Assembly (NCBI RefSeq): GCF_000003195.3
Contig: NC_012878.2
Coordinates: forward strand, 20,064,641 to 20,128,640
Length of the DNA stretch: 64,000 bases
Direction: 5' to 3'
Source of the DNA: Sorghum bicolor
Taxonomy: Eukaryota > Streptophyta > Magnoliopsida > Poales > Poaceae
This document shows, one piece after another, positions 21,178 to 32,773 of this stretch; within the stretch, counting starts at the first letter, position 1, and the number at the start of each line of letters is the position of its first letter. A program made the position numbers and the translations under genes. The notes under the pieces were generated by a model. The model saw only the letters and a program-made list of their open reading frames with translations, was not told the DNA's origin and did not search any database.

Positions 21178-22313
21178 ATGTCGACTACTGAGTTCGACTT
21201 GGAGAACGTCATCCCCGTGACGGAAGCCAATCTCAAAGATGAGCAGAAGCAAGCCATTGCGAAAGCCATGGAGGATTACAAGCATCAATGTTTGAAGTCC
21301 TTCCGCATAAACAGGAGCGGCGAGGTGATCCAAAAGGAAGCACTGCCGATGCCTCGGCAGGTTACTTTTGAAGCCAATCCTGGTAAACTTCAAGACATGG
21401 TTGATAGTGCTATTAACCGTGCCTTGATCAATCAAGCTGGTGTGCTGTCCAATACGGTTTTCAACGCCGTGGCTAGATCTTTCAAAGAAGGACAATTGCC
21501 ACCAAATTATGTTGGTCCTTCTCATCATTAGCCGGGGTCACCAGTTGTCACAGCTCCATCGGCTGCTGCGGCCGCTGCGGGTACAGAAACTACCGTTCTC
21601 CCAAGCACGTTAGGAGTCACTAACGCGCAATCTACACCGATGACAATCAATCCATCAACTTCAGATGAGCAGATCAAGTTTACCATAGATCTATTGGCAT
21701 CGGCAATGTCGGGGTCCGTTCCTCCTAATTGGTGGGGTTTTGGTATGCCTCCAGAGTTCATGTTGAAGACACCTAGTACATCTCAAGCAGCTGATATGAG
21801 AGGTAAGGCTCCTATGGCATCGACACCTCCAAATATGCCGATGAACCAGAGTCCCCAGTATACTACAACTACTACTGCGAGACCTTACACTGGGAATTCT
21901 CAAGCTCCAACGTTCCAGATGCCTAACGCATCGGCAGATTCAATGCCGACGCAACAGAGGTTTATGACTCAGCCAGGGTATGTCAATTCAATGATGATGC
22001 CCAAGTACCAGTCATCGGTAGGACCTATGCCGATGAATGCTAATAGTGGATGGTCTGGGCAGCAAGTCTTTTCACATATGCCCCAACAGAGTCAACAGGC
22101 TACAGGGTTTCAACAAGGCCAGATCCAACCTGGATTCCATAATCAAGGGATGATCAACCAGCCGATGAATCTTGGTCAGTAGTTTGGTGGTCAGATGATC
22201 AACCCTATGTTTCATGCAGATCGTGTGCCTCAGCGACGCGTGGAGGTTTATCAGCAGGCGCCAGATCCACAACCGCCTCATCGGCAAGATGTCGATGCTT
22301 ATTGGGCTGATAA
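21178..22313 (+). pseudogene. E2 gag, N-terminal part
   Basis: Starts at ATG 21178 (MSTTEFDLENVIPVTEANL), just after the PBS leader. One continuous frame is interrupted by TAG at 21529-21531 and 22180-22182, each one C-to-T step from CAG. It encodes a helical N-terminal region and a long Met/Pro/Gln/Asn-rich segment (MPMNQSPQ, MPQQSQQATGFQQGQ). It stops at the nested insertion and resumes in the same frame at 26907, so removal of the insert restores YWADKIAEVM. Confidence 0.8.
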
Positions 22314-25300
22314 TGTAACACCCCAGTGTTATGGTTGCATTAATCATGTGCATAGCATGAGCATCATCATCTACTCAAAGCATATCATGATCATCATCTA
22401 TCTTGAGCCATGTCATTCTATGCAAAAATGTGATCTAAATTGCTTAAATAGGCTTCCTATGCTTATGTTTGAGTGAACCATGCTTGTGTTTGTGCTCTAT
22501 GCCTTGGTAATTAGTTTATCTATGCTTAACTTAACCTTGAGAACAATGTTCATGTTGATCACTTCTCTAAAATAATCATTTAAGTCATACTTATGCATAT
22601 AGGCTCTAGAAACCTCTTTTGCTTAGGCTTTTAAAAAGTGTTTCATAAAATGTTTGCATGTCAAAACTTTCTACAGCAAAGTTGTAGCAAATTTTATAAG
22701 GAACAAAATTTGTTTTATGGCCATCTCATGAAAATGATCACATCTAGCTCAAAAGTGACGCACAAGGCAAATTTAGGGCTGTTTCCAACACTTAGGAAAT
22801 TTTCTAAGTCCTCGAGCGAAAACAGTTTGCTTGATCGGTTTTGAAAACTCTATATCTCTCAATCCAGGCCGATCTGCCTCTTGCTCTAGTTGACATTGTT
22901 GTAGAACTCAGTTCGTGCTCCAACTTTGTCAACTACACCATCTCCTAACTCGCTCTGGTTTGGAAGTTATTTATCGCTGAAGTCGCTCTGTCAGACACTG
23001 ATCGCGTCGCTCGATTCAGAGAGGAGCTCGCTGTCGGGAACGTCCAGAGCGCCACCTGTCCGCCAGATGGCGCCCGTACGCCAGCGATGGCCCCGCTCGT
23101 CAGCTCCCAGTGCGCGCATGACCTCCACGGTGACGCCCCGGACGCAGTGGACGCGTCCACTCTCTCCTTCCACTCACTCTCTCGCCAGAAACGCGGCCGC
23201 AGTGAGCTCACCGTCGCGAGTTCACTCCGGCGAGCTCGTGCGCGTTCCTTGCTGCGCCATTGCCCACCAAACTTCACCCAAAGCTTCGCCGTGAACCGCT
23301 CTCCATTCTCCACCCGTCATCTTGCCGTGAAATCCACCGGTGAGCCGCCATTTCCTTCTTCCCCCAAATCGGGTCGCTGTGACCTTCTTTTCCGGCGAAC
23401 TCAATGCCGAGCCCTGTGAAGCCACCCGTCTTCTCTGGTTAGGTCCTAGAGGTTGCTTAGGTTCCTAGCAAGCGTTTGCGCCCCTTGGTGGACGCTCTAC
23501 CGAACCCACCGTCGCCGGACACGATGCGCAGCGCCGCCGTGTTTCCGCCGGAGATGGGCACTCTCGTGGCCAGCGTGTTCCACGATGTTTCAAGCCAAGC
23601 CGCGTACCTAGGAAGCTTCGCCGTAGTCCGCTGGTGCTGTAGGAAACCCTAGGTCACGCTCTACCGGCATGAGGACTCCGGCGTAACGCTGAGCACCTCC
23701 GCCGAGCCGCCATGATCGACGGCGAGCCCCTTCCGGTGGCTCCGCCGTGGGGAAAGGGGATCAATCGAGTCGCTAAAATCTGGGGATCACAATAGTGCCC
23801 TTGGTTTGGCCGGAGATCTCGCCGTCGCGGAGAAATCGCCGGCGAGAGTCGCCTCGGCGGTGGGAAAGATGACCCTGACAGGCGGGGTCCACTGTCAGTG
23901 TCACCTCACTTCCCTCCTTTTCTTTTATTCAAATCTAGATTTTTGGCTTTCTTGCAAAAATCATATCTCTAGTTCTGGTGATCCAAAAATGGTGAAACAA
24001 ATTTTGTGGTGTTCCTTGAGATGGCTAGTTTTTAATAAAAATATAAAATGAACCATGTTTTCTGGGAAAATATTTATTAAGGATTTAATCATGTTATTCA
24101 TGGATAAATTCATATCTCTGGTTATACTGTTTAGTTTGCCATGAAAATTTTATGGTAGTCTCTGTGTGGTATTAGAGTGCTTTGATAAATATTTCATAAT
24201 TTTTGGAGTACTGCAGCTTTGATATGTAATTTATGTTTGAGAATTGGCTTGTTTCCTTGATTAAATCATATAAAATAATTGGTGCTTATGCTGGTGTTCT
24301 ACTTAGGTGGTAAACTTGTTTATGGCATTCATAATATGTAAATAATCTGAAATCTGTTGTTTGACACCATATAAGTCATGTTTCTGAATTTATGAAATAA
24401 ACACCTTGTCACATGTTAAATGCATATCTTTAATTTGGTATGTGCAATTGCTCTGAAATTTTTATGGTGATGCCTTGATGCCCTACTTGTGCTTCTGTAA
24501 TGTTTGTAGATTTTTCTGAGCACTTTGACTAGTATCTTGTAATTATGCTCCTTTCTAGAATTAATTAATAAATGCCTTGTTAAGTAAATGTTTGAGGGTT
24601 ATCATCTGATGTTCTGGTTGTCTTATGATATGCTTGTGCTCATAAGCCATGTGGTTGGCATGGTTTATGTTTTGGTTATGTCATCAAATAATTAATTAAA
24701 GGGTTAAAGACTGATCTGGACAGCAAGGGAGTAATATAGTTTTTACTAGTTGATAACTTAGTTTTCTGGGAGGCTTGTCTGAATCAAAGTTTTAGTAAAC
24801 TTTATGGACTAGCTGTGGGTTAAATTTGGGGTCTTTTGGTCTAGTAGTTTAAAAGTTATGGCTGTTCCAAGTTGGGTTCCAGAAATAGGTGCTCTCTGTT
24901 TTTCTGGGACGGAACCTGGAACTTTGTTTAAATGGCTTCTTTAACTTATGAATCTTGCTGTGATGTTCAAAGATGATTTGTAGACAATTTCATAAGATTT
25001 CCAGAATGTCCTCACTTAAGTTTGTTGGATCTTTGTGGCAATAGTTATGATCTGTTTACTGAGCTAATCCTGCTGTTTGATGCTTGCTGTTATAGGCTAT
25101 CATGATAGGTTTTGGGCTAAGTTAACTTGTTAACTTGTGTGAACTTGTTGTAACTATTGCTCCGTAAATAAGTGTCCAGTGGGTCACTTATGTTATAAAG
25201 CATTCATTCTTTTGTATGCACACCTTCTCATTCACCGAGCATGCAATAGGTGCATTGGACGTGGCAGCTTCCTTCGATCTGCAAGTGAACCCCGAAGGCC

Positions 25301-26901
25301 AGGAGGGCAGCCAGGAGGTGGAGGTCCAGCCAGTCGGACTCGAGGAGCCCGAAGAAGAAGTTGAGTGCCCAAATCACGAGCCAGCTTCGTTTGTGAAAGG
25401 CAAGCCCCAGAGCATTCAAAGCCTCCCTTTACTTTCGAAAGTTTATTTAATATGTTATATCTATTGATGCATTAAGTATAGGAGTTGTGATGAAAACCTT
25501 TGCTGCACTTTATTCCATCCTTGTCCAGATAATTTACCTTACCTTGGTTGTAGAGTTAGGATCGGGTAGCAGCTTAGCCATGCTTAATCGGTAGAAGTCG
25601 GGTGATTTCCTGTCACCTGCGCGATATAGGGTTGTGTCGGATCACGATGGTCTATATGTGCTATCGTGGATGGAACCTAATTAAATTGACTTAAGCTGGG
25701 CGGAGTTTTGCAAGGTTGTAGTAACTCCGTCTGTGGTAGCTAAGGACCGACCGTTGTACATCCTCTTGTCATGTTGAACGCATGCCTAACACTTAGTTGG
25801 CCGGATAACTCATTCCGACCGCGAAGCCGAGTAGTATGACTCAGGCCGGAAGACCGGCAAGTATAAAGTGCGCACTACCAGAGGAAGTGCGGTGTGCGGG
25901 GGACCATTGGCGTAAGCCCAAAGGTAGGTGAGTTAAAATTCCTGACCTCCCTGGCAGAGTGGTAGCCCTGGGAGTGTGGCGCTGATCGGAGCCGTGATTC
26001 CTGAGTCGTACCAAAGGTGACCTGTTGGCTCTCCGACGGGGGATGCTTGGGTGAGTGCTAGGAATACACCTCCAGCTGGATAGGAATTCGATTCGAATCG
26101 CCGTCTCTCCCAGTTAGTGAGAACTTGACAGAGCAGCGGCAAACGTAGCATTCACTAATAAACTTGGTTCATGATAATGATGATAGCAAAGAAGAACATA
26201 TGATGAACTTGATATGGTTATTATTGTTTGTAAATAATCAAGTGATGTCTTGTAGTACAGGTGCTAATCTAGTGGTAGGCTGATGATGAATAAATATGAT
26301 GCTCTCAAAATAATTTAGTTTTAATGTAAGCTTTTGGCAAACGATGGGTCAACAAGCTCCACTTGATATTAGCCTTGCATGATCCTTGGTGTCTTTTATG
26401 TTTTACTAGACGGGTAAGTCTAGCTGAGTACATTCTCGTACTCAGGGTTTATTCCCACCTGTTGCAGATGACATCTTTTATGACGGCTTCTGCAAGACCT
26501 GTCTCCATCCCGCTGGGGATGAGGACTAACCGTTGGGCACGGTTCTCTAACAATCTCGTACCTGTTGCTTTTGGAAGGATGATGTAGACTCTGGCAGTAA
26601 CTCGAACTTATGAACTGGACTCTAAACAAGTGTGTGTAATTATTTTGCTTCCGCTACTTCGAACTTGGGTTGTAATAACTTAATGACTCCGATGTGGTGC
26701 CGCTTCGACGGCAATGAATAACTATGTAACATTCGTTGTATTTATGTTGAACTATTACGATCTTGGTTTGTTGCGAGTTGGTTTGAAATCCTTCGTGATT
26801 TCAGTTGACTACCGGGATTATATGGGCTCAAGTTTGGAAACTTGATTGTTTGCCGATCGTTTCTACACTTGAACTCTTATAATTTGGTCGGTTCTGTGAC
26901 A
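22314..26901 (+). mobile_element. Solo LTR of a Tekay/Del-type chromovirus (copy 1) inside E2 gag
   Basis: 4588 bp, beginning tgtaacacccc and ending ttctgtgaca, with a perfect 5-bp duplication gataa (22309-22313 and 26902-26906) and no internal coding domains, PBS or PPT. It is homologous to the minus-strand solo LTR at 40115-44415 and to the true LTR of E5 (54856-59365). Regions in order: AT-rich start, GC-rich leader-like block (22926-23900), T-rich intron-like part, and a conserved two-exon coding unit (25250-26529). It is therefore the product of LTR-LTR recombination of a full element. It carries only about two GCCGAT/ATCGGC words in 4.6 kb, unlike the surrounding E2. Confidence 0.9.
25250..26529 (+). 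CDS. LTR-encoded spliced small ORF, copy 1 (exons 25250-25399 and 26468-26529)
   Basis: Two coding exons shared with the other giant LTRs. Exon A begins after ATAG at 25246-25249 and encodes an acidic stretch then VECPNHEPASFVK. Its donor is AAAG|GCAAG at 25400, a GC-type donor. Exon B starts after TGTTGCAG and encodes DDIFYDGFCKTCLHPAGDED, then TAA at 26527-26529. The junction splits one codon (G|AT). The intron is 1068 nt. Cys/His residues (CPxH, then CxxCxH) suggest a metal-binding fold. The initiating exon was not identified; it should lie upstream, perhaps in the GC-rich block at 22926-23900. Function is unknown. The coding reading rests on cross-copy conservation (see findings). Confidence 0.6.
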
Positions 26902-28725
26902 GATAAGATAGCTGAAGTAATGAGAGACCAATTTGGGATAAAACCCAAAGTCAACACTTACTCTTATCGGACACCATATCCTCCTGCATATGATTTAATT
27001 CCACTTCCAAATCGGTACAAGGTGCCAGATTTCACTAAATTTTCTGGACAGGATGATACGTCAACCATGGAACATGTCAATAGGTTCATCATCCAATGTG
27101 GGGAAGCTAATAACAGGGATGAATTGAGGGTTCGTTTGTTTTCATCATCTTTATCCGGATCGGCTTTCACCTAGTTTATATCGTTGCCTCCTAATTCAGT
27201 GATTACTTGGGCCAATCTGGAGAAGCAGTTCCACAAGTACTTCTTTTTTAGGGTCCATGAGAAGAAGATTACCGATTTGGTCAAATTGAAGCAACGCAAT
27301 GATGAATCGGTTGAAAGTTTTGTACAGAGACTGCGGGAGGTCAAGAACAAATGTTATAGTCTGGTTTTGGACGATCGGCAGCTGGCCGATTTGGCTTTCC
27401 ATGGTTTGTTGCCGCATGTCAGGGACAAGTATACCTCTCAAGAGTTCGAAAGCTTAAGTCATTTGGTGCAGAGAATTTCTGATCAGGATATCAGACCTTT
27501 TGAACCCAAGAGAGCATGGAACAAAAAGGTGTCATTTGTTGATGAAGCAACAAGCTCGGATTCTGATGAGGAGCCAGTCATCGACTTGGCAGAATGGGTA
27601 AAGAATAAGAAGCCGATGTCTTGCCCTTTTGGGCATAAAGAGCCAGAGAGGTTCGCATTTTATATCACTAAAGCCGATAGGATATTTGACTTTCTACTTC
27701 AGGAAGGGCAAATCAAGTTGTCACCCAATCATGTGATCCTATCGGCTGAAGAGTTGAAGAAGATGAAATATTGCAAGTGACACAATGCAACTTCTCACAG
27801 CACCAATGAGTGCAAAGTTTTTAGACAACAGCTGCAATTGGCTATAGAATCTGGGAGAATCAAATTTGATAGTTCTAAAGCCCAGAAGCCGATAAAGATC
27901 GATCAACATCCTTTCCCAACAAATATGTTGGATGCTAAGGGAAAAACCAAGGTTTTGACATTGGAAGCAGCTGAGAGGAGTGCATCGGTAGATCCCCAGC
28001 ATCAAATTACTGCTGCCGATGCCAAAGGAAAAGGTTTAATCCAAGAGGGAACTAACTCAGGAAGGCCTCCCCGATCTAGTATTGTGATAACTCATAGAAG
28101 GCCTCGGGAGACATGGCAACAACGCGAGGATCAGTATCTGCGCCAGCAAGAGGATTATCGTGGGGAAGAAGAAAGACGCCGTCAAGAGTGGAATCGGCAC
28201 AAGGATCACTGGAACTGCCTGTTCTTTATCCATTGCTGGGAGCAGAACATCAAGTTACCTACTGTTAGAGATTGCCCTGAATGCAATGGTTATGATCGGT
28301 ATGACAGATCCGATCGGCGCTATCACGATGATGATCGGCGATTTAATGGGCCGATTAGGGGAAGAGCGTCCGTTCATGATCGGCTGGGGGGCAGACTCAG
28401 TGTGCACGACAGGCTTGGTGATCGTGTTGAATATTTTCCCAGGAATCAGGAAGAGCTTGAGGAGATGGCTAATGCATGAGTTCCCAATGAGTTCATATTT
28501 TGCAGGGACGTTAACACTTATCGGATGGAGTCAAGGGAACATCGTCGCACATCGGCAAGGCAGTCACCACTTCCCCCATGGTGTCCAGAGGGGTTGACTA
28601 AGACACAGAAAAGAAGACTGCAGTGCGAAAGATGAGAAGAGATAAGCAAGGGCGAGAACTCTGGCCAATCTGGGGATCAGCAACAATCAGATCCTAAGGG
28701 GAAAGGGCCATCGACAGATGTTAAC
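26902..28725 (+). pseudogene. E2 gag, central and C-terminal part
   Basis: Resumes the gag frame after the nested LTR. It holds the Retrotrans_gag capsid domain (YKVPDFTKFSGQDD, HVNRFIIQCGEA, then SVITWANLEKQFHKYFF and VESFVQRLREVKNKCY at 27000-27400) and a CKxH...H...C zinc-knuckle-like region (27775-27815), followed by a charged segment rich in Arg/Asp. Nonsense codons occur at 27172-27174 (TAG), 27778-27780 (TGA), 28477-28479 (TGA) and near 28632 (TGA). All can be derived by a single C-to-T or G-to-A change. Confidence 0.8.
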
Positions 28726-29391
28726 ATGGTATTTATGTTGCCGATGGAATTCCTTGCGCCATCCAGCGATGATGAGGAGTTCGAGTTTTCCGACCGGATA
28801 GCTCAGTTGGCTCTGGATCCGATGACAGCTATCTTTGAAAAGCCTGCCGATAATGAAAGGCAGCATCTTAAAGCCCTGTTCGTCAAAGGGAGAGTTGATG
28901 GTCAGCCGATGACCAAGATATTGATTGATGGTGGAGTTGCTATCAACATCGTGCCATATGCAGTCTATCGGAAGCTTGGAAAAGGAGATCAAGATTTAAC
29001 CAAGACCGATATGATGCTAAAAGACTTTGAGGGAAACGTGTCTCCCGTTAAGGGGGCAATATGCGTTGAGTTGACCATCGGCAGCAAAACCTTGCCAACA
29101 ACTTTCTTCGTGATCAGCGGAAAAGGTGCTTATAATTTGCTGCTAGGGAGAGATTGGATTCATGCCAATTGTTGTATCCCGTCTACAATGCACTAGTGCT
29201 TGGTCCAGTGGGTAGGTGACAAGATTGAGATTGTCCCGGGAGATTCTTCCCATGTTATTGCATCGGCAGAGGCGGACACTTATGAAAGGACTAGGTGCAT
29301 CTCGGGAGAGATTTGGGAGAAAGATTTCCTCAAAGTTGCCGATTATGAAATTCCACCGATCCAAGCAGTCGGTTCTGATGAGGAGTGTTAA
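28726..29391 (+). pseudogene. E2 protease region
   Basis: Aspartic protease of the Tat type, with KILIDGGVAINIVPY around 28915-28960 (DGG centre) and the downstream NLLLGRDWIH. TAG at 29194-29196 interrupts (CAG to TAG inferred). The frame then ends at 29389-29391 and pol continues in another frame from 29385, so one indel or an ancestral frame change lies at the protease-RT border. Confidence 0.8.
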
Positions 29392-32093
29392 TGGATAGGT
29401 TCGCCGATAATGGAAAATTAGGCCAGGGATTCACAGCGGCCGATGATTTGGTAGAAGTAGATATAGGTAGTGGTGATAAACCTAGACCTACTTTTATTTG
29501 TGCTAAGTTAAATTCTGAGTGTAAGCAGCAGTTAACCGATTTGTTAAAGGAATATAAAGATTGCTTTGCTTGGGATTATACTGAGATGCCTGGTTTAGAT
29601 CGATCAATTGTTGAACATCGGTTACCCATCAAGTCTGGATTTCGGCCACATCAGCAGCCAGCTCGCCGATGTAATCCTAATATCCTTCCTGATATCAAGG
29701 CTGAAATAACCAAACTTATCGAAGCTAAATTTATTCGGCAGTGTTGGTATACCGAGTGGATTTCCAATGTTGTTCCAGTTTACAAGAAAAATGGGAAGCT
29801 TCGGGTTTGCATTGATTTCAGGAATCTTAATAAAGCTACACTGATGGATGGCTACCCAATGCCAGTTGCCGATCTGCTAGTTGATGCTGCGGCTGGGCAT
29901 CGGATTATCAGCTTTATGGATGGCAATGCAGGATACAATCAAATATTCATGGCTGAAGAAGATATTCCGAAGACTGCATTTAGATGTCCTGGTCATGTTG
30001 GGTTGTTTGAATGGATAGTCATGACCTTTGGCTTGAAAAATGCTGTCACTACTTATCAGAGGGCTATGAATTTTATATTTCATGAGTTCATCGGCAAGCT
30101 GGTGGAAATTTATATTGATGATGTGGTGGTTAAGTCTGGGGATTTCATAAAACATCTTGCCGATTTGCGAAAAGTGTTGGAATGCACAAGGAAGCATGGT
30201 TTAAAGATGAACCCTAATAAGTGTGCATTTGGTGTATCGGCAGGGCAGTTTCTTGGTTTCATGGTGCATCAAAGGGGGATTGAAATTAGTAGGAGATCCA
30301 TTGATGCTATCAACAAAATAGTTGCTCCTACCAACAAAACTGAGCTCCAGTCCTTGATCGGCAAGGTAAATTTTATCAGGAGATTTATATCTAACTTGTC
30401 TGGTAAAATCCATGCTTTTAGTCCTTTACTCAAATTAAAAGCCGATCAAGAATTTGTATGGGGAAAAGAGCAACAGTTGGCTCTAGATGAAATCAAGAAT
30501 TATTTGGTAAATCCTCCGGTTCTGATTCCACCACAACAAGGAAAGCCCTTCAGGTTATATTTGTCCACCAATGGGATGGTCATCGGTTCGGCTCTAATTC
30601 AAGAATTTGAAGGGAAGGAACGTGTGATTTACTATTTAAGCAGGAGATTGGTTGATGCTGAAACCAGGTATTCGGCCATCGAAAAGTTGTGTTTATGCCT
30701 ATATTTCTCATGTACTAAATTGAGGCACTATCTACTATCGGCCGAATGCACTGTTATATGCAAAGATGATGTGGTCAGGTATATGCTATCCATGCTGATC
30801 ATGAGTGGCAGAATCGGCAAATGGATTTTGGCACTGTCGAAATTCGATCTGCGTTACGAATCGGCTAAAGCGGTTAAGGGACAGATTATGGCCAATTTCG
30901 TAACTCAACATTACGATACAGTGGAGACTCTGGAAATTGTGCCATGGACGCTCTTCTTTGATGGATCCACGTGTGACCGGGGGGCAGGGATCGGCATAGT
31001 GTTAATTTCCCCTCGGGGGAGGAAGTATGAGTTCTCCTTGCCCATTATTGCCACGTCAACAAACAATCAAGCTGAGTATCAAGCTTTGATAAAGGGGTTG
31101 GAATTACTAAGGGAAGTTCATGCTGATGCTGTTGAAATCTTCGGGGATTCTATGCTGGTTATAAATCAATTGGCTGGAAGCTATGAATGCCGAAGCGAAG
31201 TCCTGATAACTTATCACGAAAGGAGTATACAATTATTAAAGGAATTCAAAGATTTCCGGTTAGAGCATGTTCCTCAGTTGCATAATGAAGAGGCCAATCG
31301 GTTGGCTCAGCATGCCTCGGGATATCAGCCCATGTTAAACGCAATATCGGCAATCAGTGCCGATGATTGGAGAAAAGAAATCATTGATTATTTAAAGGAT
31401 CCATCCAAAAAAGTTGAGAGACGTGTTCGGTTTCAAGCCACCAAGTATGTGCTCCTTGAAGATGAATTATATTATCGAACCATTGATGGGATTCTTCTCA
31501 GGTGTTTAGGTGATGATGAGGCTAAAGGTTTAATGGGAGAAATCCATGAAGGATTATGTGGAGCACATCAGTCGGCTTTTAAGATGAAGTGGATGATTAG
31601 GAGGAATGGATATTATTGGCCAACCATACTCGAAGATTGCTTTAAATATTTCAAGGGGTGTCAAGGATGTCAGAAGTTTGGCAATGTTCAAAGAGCACCC
31701 GCATCGGCCATGAATCCTATCATCAAACCTTGGCCGTTCCGAGGGTGGGCTATTGACTTGATTGGCCAGATTTATCCGCCATCCAGCAAAGGATATAAGT
31801 TTATCTTGGTTGCCACTGATTATTTCACTAAGTGGGTTGAAGCTATTCCTTTGAAGAAAGTTACATCGGCCAATATGATTGATTTTGTGAAGGAGCATAT
31901 TATTTACCGATTGGGAATTCCTCAAACAATTACTAACGATCAAGGTACTATGTTTACATCAGGGGAGTTTGATGAGTTTGCAATCGGTATGGGAATTAAA
32001 GTATTAAATTCTTCTCCTTATTATGCTCAAGCTAATGGGCAGGCCGAAGCATCCAACAAAGGAATTATCAAGCTTATTAAACGAAAGATTTAA
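29385..32093 (+). CDS. E2 Pol: RT, dual RNase H, integrase (902 codons open)
   Basis: A long intact frame. The RT has GKLRVCIDFRNLNKAT near 29800 and catalytic YIDD at 30111-30122. A gypsy RNase H (LYLSTNGMVIGSAL onwards) follows, then a second RNase HI-like domain (LFFDGSTCDRGAG near 30955, NNQAEYQAL, GDSMLVI). The integrase has an H..H (GAHQ) and CQGC zinc domain at about 31555-31670 and D, D, E in AIDLIG, TNDQGT and GQAEAS. It ends at TAA 32091-32093, after which the same frame continues in the integrase C-terminus, so the end is a nonsense mutation, not the natural terminus. Confidence 0.92.
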   Translation: MLMDRFADNGKLGQGFTAADDLVEVDIGSGDKPRPTFICAKLNSECKQQLTDLLKEYKDCFAWDYTEMPGLDRSIVEHRLPIKSGFRPHQQPARRCNPNILPDIKAEITKLIEAKFIRQCWYTEWISNVVPVYKKNGKLRVCIDFRNLNKATLMDGYPMPVADLLVDAAAGHRIISFMDGNAGYNQIFMAEEDIPKTAFRCPGHVGLFEWIVMTFGLKNAVTTYQRAMNFIFHEFIGKLVEIYIDDVVVKSGDFIKHLADLRKVLECTRKHGLKMNPNKCAFGVSAGQFLGFMVHQRGIEISRRSIDAINKIVAPTNKTELQSLIGKVNFIRRFISNLSGKIHAFSPLLKLKADQEFVWGKEQQLALDEIKNYLVNPPVLIPPQQGKPFRLYLSTNGMVIGSALIQEFEGKERVIYYLSRRLVDAETRYSAIEKLCLCLYFSCTKLRHYLLSAECTVICKDDVVRYMLSMLIMSGRIGKWILALSKFDLRYESAKAVKGQIMANFVTQHYDTVETLEIVPWTLFFDGSTCDRGAGIGIVLISPRGRKYEFSLPIIATSTNNQAEYQALIKGLELLREVHADAVEIFGDSMLVINQLAGSYECRSEVLITYHERSIQLLKEFKDFRLEHVPQLHNEEANRLAQHASGYQPMLNAISAISADDWRKEIIDYLKDPSKKVERRVRFQATKYVLLEDELYYRTIDGILLRCLGDDEAKGLMGEIHEGLCGAHQSAFKMKWMIRRNGYYWPTILEDCFKYFKGCQGCQKFGNVQRAPASAMNPIIKPWPFRGWAIDLIGQIYPPSSKGYKFILVATDYFTKWVEAIPLKKVTSANMIDFVKEHIIYRLGIPQTITNDQGTMFTSGEFDEFAIGMGIKVLNSSPYYAQANGQAEASNKGIIKLIKRKI

Positions 32094-32624
32094 GAAAATC
32101 CTAGGAGGTGGCATACATTGTTGAATGAAGCTTTATAGTCATATTGGATGGCTTGTCATGGGTCGACCAAAGTTTCACCTTATCAGTTGGTGTATGGACA
32201 TGATGCAGTGTTGCCTTGGGAAATTAAGACTGGGTCTAGGCGACTGTCTTTTCAAGATCAATTGACTGCTGATGATTATACTACTTTGATGACAGACGAG
32301 TTGGATGATCTAGCAGGGCATCGGCTAAAGGCTTTGATAAGTATAGAAGAAAATAAGAAGAGAGTTGCCAGGTGGTATGATAAGAGGGTAAAGGCTAAGG
32401 AGTTTGCCGATGGAGACTTAGTGTGGAAACTAATCTTACCGATCGAGACTAAAAGTTCAAAGTTTGGGAAGTGGTCTCCCAATTGGGAGGGTCCCTATCG
32501 GATAAATCGATCTGCTCCTGGCAACGCCTATATCTTAGAAACACTCAAAGGGGTTGAATTTCCCAGGGCATTGAACGACAAATATTTAAAGAGATATCAC
32601 CCAAGCATATGGCTTGATGCATGA
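32094..32624 (+). pseudogene. E2 integrase C-terminal part
   Basis: The same frame as pol. One more stop, TAG near 32135, stands where relatives have Trp. Then an open stretch (32148-32624) has VSPYQLVYGHDAVLPWEI and a GPF/Y-like module (WEGPYRINRSAPGNAYIL). The natural stop is at 32622-32624. Confidence 0.85.
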
Positions 32625-32773
32625 AAGTTTAAGTGCCGATAACATTCCTATTGGCTGGATTAAACTGTGTCTGGAGCCGGACTTAGTGTTTTAAAAAAGG
32701 TGCCGATAACAGTCCTATCGACTAGACCAAAATAATTAAGAGAAAAGAGCAAAGTATGCTGCCGATGAGGAAT

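Noticed and set aside
22195..22476. ORF crossing the E2/solo-LTR junction
   Set aside because: A chimera of gag and inserted LTR; the junction is set at 22313/22314 by the TSD.
22926..23900. GC-rich ORFs in solo LTR copy 1 as a host gene
   Set aside because: Overlapping short frames on both strands, not conserved in frame with the matching blocks at about 42840-43730 and 57920-58650. More likely a leader or promoter CpG-rich block of the LTR, though the missing first exon of the LTR gene may lie here.
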